Notes: generated by a model from the letters alone, not told the origin. A DNA stretch of 21,241 bases from Bacteroidota bacterium (GCA_003488525.1 DNLG01000092.1:442-21682), one strand, 5' to 3'. Counted from the first letter of the stretch, positions 7,917 to 16,149 are shown. A program made the numbers and translations.

Positions 7917-10900
7917 TCAGCGGGATATCAGGACCGACACGACCTGCGTGCGGGACGTCACGATCTGACACGCATAGAGTCCGGCCGGTACTTCCGAGCA
8001 GTCGACCTGCACGGCTGATGCCGGCTCGCCGGACCATGAGCGCTCCCATCTGACAACGCCGGTAACGTCGATCAGGCGGATGGTGGCCGAACGCACATCC
8101 GGCTCGGCGAACGTCACCGTGAACCGGTCCTGTGCCGGCTGTGGGGTCACCAGAGCGCCCGAGAGCTTCCGCACGGAAACCCCCACCGGTACGTCGCACC
8201 GCGATAGTCCGGACAGGGTGTTTCTGCGTCCGACACCGTTCAGGATCAGACGCCGCTGGCGGCAGTTGATCTCAAAATCAACGGTGTCGCTGAGCACTTT
8301 TGATGTGTCGCCCACGATCGGGCTGAAGCAGACAACAAGAGCCCCCTTCCCGCCGTTGGAGGCGAGACTGATGCCGAACTGACCCTGAGGGGCGCTGAAG
8401 ATCGTGTTGCTGCGCAGATAGACGTTCGGGATGTTCAGTCCAAGAATGCCAAGGTTTTCCAGAGGAAGCGTGTCGCAAGCCATCGAACCGATGACGGTTG
8501 TATCAAAGGCATGGCGAACCACCGAGTCGATCACCCCGTCGATGGACATGCGAAATCCCGGGATGGTATCGATGATCCTGGATACATTACCGATCGAATC
8601 GACCGCCTCGAAGCCATAGATGACATCGGCATACCGGTCAAACGGTTTGACCGCGTACTTGCGGATCAGCACCTCGCCGGCATCGCTGATGATGTTCACC
8701 GAGCAGTTCAGCAGAACCGAATCCAGGATGGTTACCGATCGCAGTCCCAGATCCGATGAGCGCTCGTCAGAGATCGTGACGATCGTGACACTGTCGCACA
8801 CATCCACATCGCGTTGTACCTCAGGCCCCCGTTCGTCAAGGCGCTCTTCAAAGGTCATCACGGCCACCGGCCGCTGAAGACATGAATCACTGAAAACCAG
8901 CGTATCGCTCGTGACCTGCTCGGCGGTGCCGGCACGACAGTAGCGGAGCACGCGCCGCTCGCCCGCGGCAAGGGTCATGGGCTGGAGCGCGTCAACGCGC
9001 GTTGCACCTCTGAACGAGGCCGTGAAGGTGCGAGAAAACTTGCCATAGTTCTCGATCTCGATCGAGTCGCAGCGCTCGCGGCCGACGGCCACAACGGAGG
9101 ACCTCTGCGTGAGTGTTGCGCTTGATCCTACGGACGCGATGGCCACGGTAAATCCGGGGATCTGCACACGACGGCGTTCTCGTTGTTTCACACCGTCAAC
9201 GGCGATAAACTCCAGAGATCCGTCCTCATACGGATTCACGAGTCGGACAGCATACCTGACAACGCCCTGCGGCGGATTAAACCCGTCAAGCTCAAGAATA
9301 GCATTGACGGCTCCGGGCTGGACGTTTATCTCGCGCACCTTGGTGTCGGCGATGACCGTGTCGACCACCGCTCCGCGGTACACATTACACTCCAGTGCTC
9401 CGGAGATCGCCGGAGGATAGACGTCAAGGGGGCGGAAGGCCATGCCGCCGATATAGCCATACGATACGGCCTCGCCGTATCCATAGACGTAGATCCCGAA
9501 TAGTGTATCAGCCTTGATCTCGTGCACACCGTCAGACATACGCACCTGTGCGTAGCTGAATCCCGAAGATCCGATCGGACGAAACAGCCCCGGGTCCACC
9601 GGCGATCCATCGAGCACGAGCGTGCCAATACGATCAGAGGGGATAACGACGTTCATCCACTGTTCCAGGTACACCGAGTCGATGATCTCTGCTCTGGTTC
9701 CGACAACACGGTACTCGTATGACTGGAGATTGATGAACCGATATGAACTCATGAACTGTTCGGCCGGGGGAACAAGCATCATGAACGGATCACCGAATTC
9801 ACGCACATCCGGAACATTCGGCTGTGGAGAATCGCCGCTTGTGGCCTTGTATTGCGCGGTAAGCGACGGACGTGACGTCGTGATCTCAGATGCGCCCAGA
9901 AGTCTTCCCTCGTAGAACTCCCCTGCCATGAGGATGCGGCGTGATTGACCATCAACGAATACCTCGGTCGAGTCAAAGCCCGCCACAACGCGGAAGATGT
10001 CGTATCCGATACCAAGTTCCGTTGAAGGCAGAGCCATCGGCGTAACAAAGGCACTCTTCCCCCACGTTCGGACGGGGTTCATCTGTTCGATCAGGCAGTC
10101 ACGGGAGGCAAGGTCTCCGCGCAGTTCAATCGGCAGGAGCGCTCGGTTATGTCCGGCAAACACGGCAACCGGCTTGGTAGAACGTATACGCGATCCCGTC
10201 AGGTCTCCCCGGGGGTTGGCTCGTGGGTCGGCCTGAACAAGAAATGACTCTCCCTTCTGGAGGGTAACAGTGAAGGGCTCTGCTGAGGGGTTCCGCGGGG
10301 TTGGTGCGGTTGGGTCGATCGTTACAACGGTACTGTCTTCGGTAGCAACGACAGCGAATTGCGACGGCGTAGTTGCCGCATTTGCAGAGTTTATAGCGCT
10401 GGCAATGTCGGTTGTGTACGACATCACGACGTAATCGTTCGCCACAGCGTCAGTTGGAAGCACGAGGAATGCTTCACTCGTTAGCGGAGCCTGATTCAGA
10501 GCATAGACCGTTACATCATCATCGGCCACAATATGAAAGTGCTGCTGCGCAACACGCTCATTCTGGGAGGTCAGATAATCGAGTGACGCTCCGCTGCGGG
10601 AGATTCCCTTCAGCTCAATGCCATCGTAGAAGATGGCGAATCGGTAGAGAGCCGCGGGATTCGTGATGGTAAAAGCTTCCGAGCGGGTGACCCCGGTCTG
10701 CGTACGCCAGAAGATTGTTCCCTTCGTGGGACGTTCGGCGCCGATATAGATCTGCAGCTCATGCTCGAGTCTGCTGGCAGCATCGTTAAGACCCTGCTGC
10801 TCACCATTATGAAAGTTCGGCAGGAACGTGAACCAGAAATCGCGACCCTTGCTATCGGGCACGTCCTGCGCTGAAACGGGCACGCCCCCTGAAAGAAGCG

Positions 10901-10937
10901 TGGAAATGATTATGAGTGTCAGCAGAATGTGGTGCAT
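7917..10937 (-). CDS. IgGFc-binding-domain protein with T9SS sorting domain (1006 aa)
   Basis: Secreted protein with an IgGFc_binding N-terminal domain (PF17517), a family named after the mucosal IgGFc-binding protein but of unknown role in environmental bacteria. Residues 1-23 are a signal peptide. About 28-505 is the conserved core: GRDFWFTFLPNF, VVATEDSTVVTI, VFAGHNRAL, LIEQMNPVRTWGK, GDPFMMLVPPAEQFMSSYRF and LFGIYVYGYGE. About 600-700 is ASH-like, about 710-795 a module with ISDERSSDLGLRSVT, and about 800-905 another beta module. About 932-1006 is a T9SS type A sorting domain (PQPAQDRFTVTF...AGLYACQIVTS). I start at the ATG at 10937, which shares one base with the upstream phosphatase stop (TGATG, translational coupling); the GTG three bases earlier is an alternative. 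It is a paralog of the protein at 18378-20735. Confidence 0.85.
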   Translation of the reverse strand: MHHILLTLIIISTLLSGGVPVSAQDVPDSKGRDFWFTFLPNFHNGEQQGLNDAASRLEHELQIYIGAERPTKGTIFWRTQTGVTRSEAFTITNPAALYRFAIFYDGIELKGISRSGASLDYLTSQNERVAQQHFHIVADDDVTVYALNQAPLTSEAFLVLPTDAVANDYVVMSYTTDIASAINSANAATTPSQFAVVATEDSTVVTIDPTAPTPRNPSAEPFTVTLQKGESFLVQADPRANPRGDLTGSRIRSTKPVAVFAGHNRALLPIELRGDLASRDCLIEQMNPVRTWGKSAFVTPMALPSTELGIGYDIFRVVAGFDSTEVFVDGQSRRILMAGEFYEGRLLGASEITTSRPSLTAQYKATSGDSPQPNVPDVREFGDPFMMLVPPAEQFMSSYRFINLQSYEYRVVGTRAEIIDSVYLEQWMNVVIPSDRIGTLVLDGSPVDPGLFRPIGSSGFSYAQVRMSDGVHEIKADTLFGIYVYGYGEAVSYGYIGGMAFRPLDVYPPAISGALECNVYRGAVVDTVIADTKVREINVQPGAVNAILELDGFNPPQGVVRYAVRLVNPYEDGSLEFIAVDGVKQRERRRVQIPGFTVAIASVGSSATLTQRSSVVAVGRERCDSIEIENYGKFSRTFTASFRGATRVDALQPMTLAAGERRVLRYCRAGTAEQVTSDTLVFSDSCLQRPVAVMTFEERLDERGPEVQRDVDVCDSVTIVTISDERSSDLGLRSVTILDSVLLNCSVNIISDAGEVLIRKYAVKPFDRYADVIYGFEAVDSIGNVSRIIDTIPGFRMSIDGVIDSVVRHAFDTTVIGSMACDTLPLENLGILGLNIPNVYLRSNTIFSAPQGQFGISLASNGGKGALVVCFSPIVGDTSKVLSDTVDFEINCRQRRLILNGVGRRNTLSGLSRCDVPVGVSVRKLSGALVTPQPAQDRFTVTFAEPDVRSATIRLIDVTGVVRWERSWSGEPASAVQVDCSEVPAGLYACQIVTSRTQVVSVLISR

Positions 10938-11809
10938 CACAGTTCGTAGCGTCCCCGGGAAAGCCCATATGAATCGAACATTTCGACGGAAAGTTCCGCA
11001 CCTCGTGCGCGCATCAGGGCAAATCCCCCGCCAGTATAGGAAAGCTCTGTGTTGGGTCCCGGGCGTGATGGCCGCTCGCCGCCGCCCCCTCCGGAGACGA
11101 GACAGGCAAAGCGATCACCCGGATCGCGGATCAGCTGCATGTCGTGCTCGTGTCCGCACAGGTAGGCCTGCACGGAATGCTTATCGAGAAGGGGCTTGAG
11201 ATTCTTCACAAGGATCTGCGTATCGCCGTAGTGTCCGTAGCTGCGCAGCGGATGATGTCCAACAACGACCTTCAGCGAAGCGGGCTCTTCAGACAGCGAT
11301 CGATCCAGCCACGCGAGCTGGTCTCGCCACTGGGAAGCCCCCTGCACCATAGGCGTAGTATCAAGAGCCAGAATAGCCAGTTTGGTTACAGCGTCAACAT
11401 TCAAATTCTGTCGCCACGTGCGGCCGGGCATGTTCCACAGGGGGTTGACATTGGCATAGGCGATCTGCGCATCGGGCTCACCACGATGGTCATGATTGCC
11501 CAGTGCGGCCCACCATGGAAGGCCGAGCTCGGCGTAGATCTTCTCAAACTTGGTCTTCCATTGCGGGTCGGCCGCAGAGGTGACCCCATTGGGATAGATG
11601 TTGTCGCCCGTGCTTACCACAAACGTCGCATTGCTCTTGCGCGCCACCTTCAACATGGAGGCAGCCACCCGACGTTGCAGAGCGCCGCCCGTTCCCCAGT
11701 CACCCACCACGAGGAAGGCAAGCTCCTGCGGTGCAAACATTTCGGTCCAGCCCTTTGCTGAAAGGGGCACGGCAGCAAGCGCGGTTGCAAGGAAATGTCG
11801 ACGGTTCAT
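10937..11809 (-). CDS. Tat-exported metallophosphoesterase, purple-acid-phosphatase-like
   Basis: Dinuclear-metal phosphatase of 290 residues resembling type 5 (tartrate-resistant) acid phosphatase. All metal ligands are visible: Asp37 (GDWG), Asp69 and Tyr72 (GDNIY), Asn105 (GNHDH), His185 (GHHP), His220 and His222 (GHEHD). The single Tyr ligand marks the purple acid phosphatase group. Residues 1-20 (MNRRHFLATALAAVPL) form a twin-arginine-like signal, so the folded enzyme is probably exported to the periplasm. Its stop overlaps the start of the IgGFc T9SS protein by one base, so the two are very likely made together. It is divergent from the RNA methyltransferase gene across 26 bases. The substrate is unknown; phosphomonoesters or phosphoproteins are both possible. 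Confidence 0.85.
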   Translation of the reverse strand: MNRRHFLATALAAVPLSAKGWTEMFAPQELAFLVVGDWGTGGALQRRVAASMLKVARKSNATFVVSTGDNIYPNGVTSAADPQWKTKFEKIYAELGLPWWAALGNHDHRGEPDAQIAYANVNPLWNMPGRTWRQNLNVDAVTKLAILALDTTPMVQGASQWRDQLAWLDRSLSEEPASLKVVVGHHPLRSYGHYGDTQILVKNLKPLLDKHSVQAYLCGHEHDMQLIRDPGDRFACLVSGGGGGERPSRPGPNTELSYTGGGFALMRARGAELSVEMFDSYGLSRGRYEL

Positions 11810-11835
11810 GCGGCAGCAAAGTACGATATTCGCAT

Positions 11836-12378
11836 GTGCGTAAGCTCACCCACGAAGAACTGGTAACGCGTCGACTCTCTCCGGAGCAGGCTTCGTCGGC
11901 CGCCCGACATCCCATCGGCGTGCTACTGCACGACATCCGTAGTCTCTACAACGTTGGGTCCATCTTCCGCACCTGTGACGCGTTTCGCATCGACCACGTG
12001 TATCTGACCGGCTTTACACCCCGTCCGCCCCGCACAGAGATCTCCAAGACGGCTCTGGGCGCTGAACTCGTTGTGCCCCACTCCTACCATCCGTCGGCCG
12101 CAGAGCTCATCGGTTCACTTCGTGACAAGGGGCATTGCATTGCCGCCGCCGAGATCACCGATGACTCCCGCGATGCCGACAGCCTGGTTGCCACGGACTT
12201 CCCGATGGTCATCATCCTCGGTAATGAGCTTACGGGCGTGCCCGACGAGCTTCTCGGGCTGTGTCATATGGCCATCGAGATACCGATGTACGGGACCAAG
12301 CACTCACTGAACGTTTCTGTCGCCGCCGGCGTTCTGCTGGCGGCCATCACCGCACGCTACCGCGAGGAATCTGCATGA
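11836..12378 (+). CDS. SpoU/TrmH-family RNA 2'-O-methyltransferase
   Basis: SAM-dependent trefoil-knot (SPOUT) enzyme that methylates ribose 2'-OH in tRNA or rRNA; the exact nucleotide is not predictable here. With the GTG at 11836 it has 180 residues. Motif 1 is LHDIRSLYNVGSIFRTCDAF (31-50, catalytic Arg45), motif 2 is IILGNELTGVP (126-136) and motif 3 is IPMYGTKHSLNVSVAAGVLL (149-168, Asn159). The open frame runs back to 11731, but the earlier part overlaps the divergent phosphatase gene and does not look like the family. There is no obvious ribosome binding site. It ends in ATGA, overlapping the next start by 4 bases. Its small size, lacking an N-terminal substrate domain, is closer to TrmH/TrmL than to RlmB. 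Confidence 0.85.
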   Translation: MRKLTHEELVTRRLSPEQASSAARHPIGVLLHDIRSLYNVGSIFRTCDAFRIDHVYLTGFTPRPPRTEISKTALGAELVVPHSYHPSAAELIGSLRDKGHCIAAAEITDDSRDADSLVATDFPMVIILGNELTGVPDELLGLCHMAIEIPMYGTKHSLNVSVAAGVLLAAITARYREESA

Positions 12379-13112
12379 CGATCGCCATCCCTGACGGATC
12401 GCTGTTCGAACCACTCACCCAAAACATCGAAGCCGTCTGCGCCGCTCGCGGCATTGCGGTGCGCCGGACATCCTTGGACGATTGCGGCGAGCTCCTGCTG
12501 GCTAACCTTGTCGAGGCGGCCCTGGTCTCGCCCCTTGGCTACGGCGCCGGCGTCGGACGTGTCGACTATCGGATCGTTGGAGGTCCGTGCCTGTCCATTC
12601 AGGACTACACCCATGTGTACGGGGCGGACTTCAGCCCCGGCAGCTCCGAACTGTCGAGCTTCGATGCCGACGAGCCCTCGTCGTACCTGTCAACGATGAT
12701 GCGTCTGACCATGTCGGAGAAGTTCGACGTGGAGCTCCGCCAGGTGGATGCCTCGCAACCGGCCGATTGCCGGATCGGTCAGCCCCCTGCCTCTACTTCA
12801 CAGGCACTGGATCTGGGTGAAGAGTGGTTCGATCTGGCCGAGGCCCCGCTGCCGATCGCTCTGTGGGTTATCCGCGTTGATGCCGAGCTGCCGGATTTCG
12901 ATGCTCTGGTGCGCGAGGCTGCCGGCCCTGACGCCGAACGTCCCGTGAGTGAGATCGTGCCGATGCATGCCGATCACGCTCCTCGGGAGGGGGCGATCCT
13001 CTACCGCTGGTCCGAGTCCGTTGAAGAAGGTCTTGTTGCCGCTCTCAACGCACTGTACTTCCACCAGCTACTTCGGGAGATCCCCGCCGTAAAGCTCTTC
13101 GGTCGCGACTGA
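12375..13112 (+). CDS. MqnA/MqnD-like protein (futalosine-pathway fold), divergent
   Basis: Protein of 245 residues that I place, with moderate certainty, in the menaquinone-biosynthesis family PF02621, which holds MqnA (chorismate dehydratase) and MqnD of the futalosine route. Seen: ANLVEAALVSPLGYGAG (43-59) in the place of the family's VDVALVPSxEYGR, then VDYRIVGGPCLSI (63-75), then RIGQPPAS...ALDLGEEWFDLAEAPLPIALWVIR (133-167). The last resembles the characteristic DLGExWxxxTGLPFVFAVWxxR of MqnA. The region between (DEPSSYLSTMMRLTMSEKF) fits the family's serine-rich ligand loop. It starts inside the methylase stop (ATGA). No signal peptide is seen. Alternatives are a generic periplasmic-binding-protein-like fold or a non-catalytic paralog. 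Confidence 0.5.
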   Translation: MTIAIPDGSLFEPLTQNIEAVCAARGIAVRRTSLDDCGELLLANLVEAALVSPLGYGAGVGRVDYRIVGGPCLSIQDYTHVYGADFSPGSSELSSFDADEPSSYLSTMMRLTMSEKFDVELRQVDASQPADCRIGQPPASTSQALDLGEEWFDLAEAPLPIALWVIRVDAELPDFDALVREAAGPDAERPVSEIVPMHADHAPREGAILYRWSESVEEGLVAALNALYFHQLLREIPAVKLFGRD

Positions 13113-13133
13113 CACCAGCTGACGTTCCTCCCG

Positions 13134-13141
13134 TATTTTTG
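13134..13141 (+). promoter_or_regulatory. Bacteroidetes-type -7 element (TATTTTTG) for the transaldolase gene
   Basis: Exact match to TAnnTTTG, 30 bases before the transaldolase ATG. A CTGACA (13109-13114), one mismatch from TTGACA, lies 19 bases upstream as a possible -33/-35 box. The expected transcript start near 13148 would leave the Shine-Dalgarno sequence at 13154-13160 in the leader, so the layout is coherent. Confidence 0.55.
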
Positions 13142-13153
13142 TCCCCACACCAC

Positions 13154-13160
13154 AAAGGAG
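13154..13160 (+). promoter_or_regulatory. strong ribosome binding site (AAAGGAG)
   Basis: AAAGGAG is complementary to the 16S rRNA 3' end and ends 10 bases before the transaldolase ATG. It is the only clear Shine-Dalgarno sequence before any start in this window. It fixes the transaldolase start and suggests high expression of that gene. Confidence 0.65.
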
Positions 13161-13170
13161 ATCACCACCC

Positions 13171-13821
13171 ATGCAGATCTACGTCGACAGTGCCAACCTG
13201 AAAGAGATCCAGCATGCCGCCTCGATGGGCTTCATCAGCGGCGTCACAACCAACCCATCACTGCTGGCCAAGGAAGATCCATCGACGAACATCAAGGATC
13301 TGATCCTGAAGATTCACGCGTCCGTCGGCGGACACACCAGCGTCGAGGTCATCAGCACCGACACCGAAGGGATGCTGCGCGAGGCCGATGAGATCCTCTC
13401 GTGGTTTCCTGAGGCTACCATCAAGATCCCGTTCATCCCGGCCGGTCTGGCCGCAGTACGCAACCTCAGCGATCGGGGCATCCCGACGAATGTGACCCTG
13501 CTGTTCACGGCAAACCAGGCGCTGATCGCCGCAAATGCCGGAGCTACCTACGTGAGCTTGTTCATGGGGCGACTCGATGATATCGGTACCGACAGTCTCA
13601 TTGCCCTGCAGGACACGTGCGAGATATGGGACGCCCAGGGTCTGGACTCGCAGATCATTGCTGCTTCGATCCGCACGCCGATCCACCTATTGGAATGCGC
13701 CAAGGCCGGAGCTCACATCGCAACGGTTCCGTACAAGGTTCTGATGCAGTCAATGAAGCACCCTCTTACCGATGCCGGTCTGGAAGCGTTCCTCAAGGAC
13801 GCTGCCAAGATCTCGATGTAA
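13171..13821 (+). CDS. tal: transaldolase, short (TalC/FSA-like) class
   Basis: Class I aldolase of the pentose phosphate pathway, transferring dihydroxyacetone between sugar phosphates through a Lys Schiff base. At 216 residues it belongs to the short family that also contains fructose-6-phosphate aldolase. Seen: MQIYVDSANL at the N-terminus, VTTNPSLL (25-32), Schiff-base Lys85 in ATIKIPFIP, NVTLLFTANQA (107-117) and ASIRTPIHL. Aligned with E. coli FSA without gaps, position 59 is Glu and 131 is Phe. These are transaldolase-type residues; FSA has Gln59 and Tyr131. I therefore call transaldolase, not the aldolase. It has its own promoter and a strong ribosome binding site, and is followed after 4 bases by the thioredoxin-fold gene. 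Confidence 0.9.
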   Translation: MQIYVDSANLKEIQHAASMGFISGVTTNPSLLAKEDPSTNIKDLILKIHASVGGHTSVEVISTDTEGMLREADEILSWFPEATIKIPFIPAGLAAVRNLSDRGIPTNVTLLFTANQALIAANAGATYVSLFMGRLDDIGTDSLIALQDTCEIWDAQGLDSQIIAASIRTPIHLLECAKAGAHIATVPYKVLMQSMKHPLTDAGLEAFLKDAAKISM

Positions 13822-13825
13822 CGTC

Positions 13826-14329
13826 ATGCGCCTGCTGTTCATCACCACAGTCGTCGCCGTCATCACCGTTGCCGCAGTCGCCTTTTCGGTAGACCATGCC
13901 ATCGGCAAGAGAGCCAAGGAGTTCGTACTCCTTGATCAGTACGAAAAGGAATGGTCGTGGACGAAGAACTGCAAGGGTCGACCCACCGTCATGGTCCTGA
14001 GCGACTGGAAGGGCAGTGACTACACGGCGGCCTGGACAGACCCACTCGTTGCCCGCTTTAAGGACCGGGTGCAGTTTGTTGCTCTTGCCGATGTCTCCAT
14101 GGCTCCGGGCTTTCTCGAAGGATATCTCCGATCACGTTTTCGCGACGCGTACAAGACGCCGATTCTACTTGACTTCGAAGGAGAGATCTTCGAGTACTAC
14201 AAGTTCGTCTCCGGGGTCCCGAACGTTCTCTTCATCGATGCCTCAGGCACGGTGCGCCTGCATACGTGGGGTAAGGGCTCGAACGAAAGTGTCAACTCGC
14301 TGATCGAGAACATCTCAAAGATTCTCTAA
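13826..14329 (+). CDS. membrane-anchored thioredoxin-fold protein without CxxC
   Basis: Protein of 167 residues with an N-terminal hydrophobic signal or anchor (about 3-20, LLFITTVVAVITVAAVAF), which puts it in the periplasm. The rest looks like a thioredoxin fold: GRPTVMVLSDW (51-61) in the place of the active-site strand, a cis-proline-like GVPNVLFIDASGTV (130-143), then a C-terminal helix. The redox CxxC is replaced by WKGSDY and the only cysteine is Cys49, so disulfide exchange of the usual kind is not expected. The start at 13826 lies 4 bases after the transaldolase stop; the longer frame from 13772 would overlap that gene. The function is unknown; a structural or peroxiredoxin-like role using Cys49 is conceivable. 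Confidence 0.65.
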   Translation: MRLLFITTVVAVITVAAVAFSVDHAIGKRAKEFVLLDQYEKEWSWTKNCKGRPTVMVLSDWKGSDYTAAWTDPLVARFKDRVQFVALADVSMAPGFLEGYLRSRFRDAYKTPILLDFEGEIFEYYKFVSGVPNVLFIDASGTVRLHTWGKGSNESVNSLIENISKIL

Positions 14330-14347
14330 GCCCCATTCCAGAGCCAC

Positions 14348-15034
14348 ATGCCAGCGATCGTAGATAAGGCAGCCAAACGTGCACAGATCGTGCTGCATGC
14401 GGCCGAAGTGTTCTCGCAGACGGGATATCATACGACGAAGATGGCCGACATTGCTCAGGCTGCCGGCATCGGCAAGGGAACGATCTACGAGTACTTCGCA
14501 ACAAAGGAGCAGCTCTTTCTTGCCGTCTACGATGCATGGATGAGTCAGTACGAGTTGATCGTGCGTCAACGCGTCGACGAGGCATCGGATGCCCTCTCGA
14601 AGGTGGACGCTGTGCGCGACAGTGCGGTGGAATTCTACGAGTCACGTGCTGCCCAGGCCCCGCTGCTGCTGGAATTCTGGGCGCACGCCCTGCGCACAGA
14701 CAACCCCGCATTTCTCGAGCGCATCAATGCAACGCGCGAATTCCTGCGTTCCATCGGACGTCAGCTTACCCATGAACTGGTGCGTGCCGGATGGTTCCGT
14801 GATGTTGACGTTAACGCCTTCACGGATCTCGAGGCGGGTATGTCTGACGGGATCTTCCTGACATGGGTTCTGGAAGGTCGAGGCTTTCCGCTCGACAAGG
14901 CCTTTACGTTCCGGCAGAGCGTCATCGGTCTTGGACTACTGGCTCCGGATACGCGACTGGTGCTCGAAGAGCGCCTCGGTGCAAAGCTCCGCAAGGGCTT
15001 TGGCGCTACCACGCGATCGAAAACATCACGATAA
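14348..15034 (+). CDS. TetR/AcrR-family transcriptional regulator
   Basis: One-component regulator of 228 residues. The TetR DNA-binding domain is at about 8-58: RAQIVLHAAEVFSQTGYHTT, then the helix-turn-helix MADIAQAAGIGKGTIYEYF (32-50), then ATKEQLFLAV. The C-terminal ligand and dimer domain (about 65-215) is helical and gives no ligand hint. It follows the thioredoxin-fold gene after 18 bases on the same strand, so it may be cotranscribed. Its end overlaps the end of the convergent acyltransferase gene by 29 bases. Family members repress their own operon or a nearby gene; no clear operator is visible near it, so the target is unknown. Confidence 0.88.
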   Translation: MPAIVDKAAKRAQIVLHAAEVFSQTGYHTTKMADIAQAAGIGKGTIYEYFATKEQLFLAVYDAWMSQYELIVRQRVDEASDALSKVDAVRDSAVEFYESRAAQAPLLLEFWAHALRTDNPAFLERINATREFLRSIGRQLTHELVRAGWFRDVDVNAFTDLEAGMSDGIFLTWVLEGRGFPLDKAFTFRQSVIGLGLLAPDTRLVLEERLGAKLRKGFGATTRSKTSR

Positions 15035-16145
15035 GCGCGCCGACCATCACGGCTCTCAAACGTCGGCGTGTCGATTCCGCCATTGCGGCGTGCTGATACT
15101 TGTCGATCAGCCATGCCAGAGCGAGCGTGGCAACGAGGATAACCAGCAACACGGCAAGCCCCTTGCCCAGCGTCATCGACTTAGCCTGCGTGCGCCCGAT
15201 ACCATCCCACCAGGGCGTGCCGAAGAGCAGCACCACATGAATAACGTAGATGTAGAGAGATTTTGATCCGAAGAGGATATAGGCCGAACGCAGAGTCCAT
15301 GTCGCTCTCAAGAGCTTTACCGCTCCGGCGAAGATCACGAGCACAGCTCCGAACCGCGCAGCAACGAGCAGAACGCTGTCGGCATTATCGATCGAGCTCT
15401 GTGGCACACCCATTGCCACGAGTCCGTAGAGCAATCCGTATCCCAGAAGCGTCAATGGTACACCGAACCTCACGCCCATCTGCACGAGTCGTGCATCACG
15501 CGCTTCGGCCGGCAGCGCATGCAGGTGTGCTCCGATGACAACGCCAAGGAACAGGTAGCTGGCAAAGGGAAAGAATGGAAACAGCGAGCCGTACTGCGAC
15601 GTCAGGTATGGTTGCAGCCACATCGGCAGCATCGCGTGCACGGCGTCAAGATGGGCAAGGGGCGAGCAGGCCAGGATCATCGCCACGGCCAGCGCTGCAC
15701 GACGCCCCATGTCGGCAACCGAGCGTGTAGTCTGCATCAGGGCAACAAAGACGATCATTGCCGCACCGACCAGCTGGAGAATGTTCACCGCAAAGAACGT
15801 ATGCCATCCCTCAGTGGCCACATACGGCAGGTCGATCACGCGCTTACCCGGAAACACCAGCAGATAACCGATCACCAGGATTGTTACCGCCCATCTCATA
15901 CGGCGCTCAAGCGTCGAGGCCTGTATACGTCCCTCGGCGTCACGCTTGGCAGCAAACACATGAACAGCGCCCGAAACGGTAAGGAAGACCGGAGCCGTCA
16001 GCCCCCTGATCCAACTCCAGATGTTCCATGGTGGCTCAGTGACATCGATCACGCTCGGCATCACCAACGCGTCAAGCACATGCCCCTGGATCATCAGGAG
16101 CATCGCAACGAAACGGGCAAGATCAAGAGCATACAGACGTGACAT
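15006..16145 (-). CDS. DUF1624 / HGSNAT-like multi-pass membrane acyltransferase
   Basis: Integral membrane protein of 379 residues with about ten hydrophobic segments. The N-terminus RLYALDLARFVAMLLMIQGH (3-22) carries the DxxR...GH signature of the heparan-alpha-glucosaminide N-acetyltransferase catalytic family (PF07786, DUF1624); His22 is the conserved candidate catalytic or substrate residue. GLTAPVFLTVSGAVHVF (48-64) is the next family block. Such proteins move acyl groups across the membrane to a sugar or another acceptor, but bacterial substrates are mostly undefined. It is divergent from crtI across 86 bases, with a GATTTTTG sequence just upstream. Its 3' end overlaps the TetR gene. 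A role in decorating an envelope glycan would fit the surroundings but is inference. Confidence 0.75.
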   Translation of the reverse strand: MSRLYALDLARFVAMLLMIQGHVLDALVMPSVIDVTEPPWNIWSWIRGLTAPVFLTVSGAVHVFAAKRDAEGRIQASTLERRMRWAVTILVIGYLLVFPGKRVIDLPYVATEGWHTFFAVNILQLVGAAMIVFVALMQTTRSVADMGRRAALAVAMILACSPLAHLDAVHAMLPMWLQPYLTSQYGSLFPFFPFASYLFLGVVIGAHLHALPAEARDARLVQMGVRFGVPLTLLGYGLLYGLVAMGVPQSSIDNADSVLLVAARFGAVLVIFAGAVKLLRATWTLRSAYILFGSKSLYIYVIHVVLLFGTPWWDGIGRTQAKSMTLGKGLAVLLVILVATLALAWLIDKYQHAAMAESTRRRLRAVMVGALIVMFSIAW

Positions 16146-16149
16146 CAGG

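Noticed and set aside
12261..12374. Longer start for the MqnA-like protein
   Set aside because: The extra 38 residues are Arg/His-rich and read through the methylase motif-3 region in another frame; the ATGA overlap start is better.
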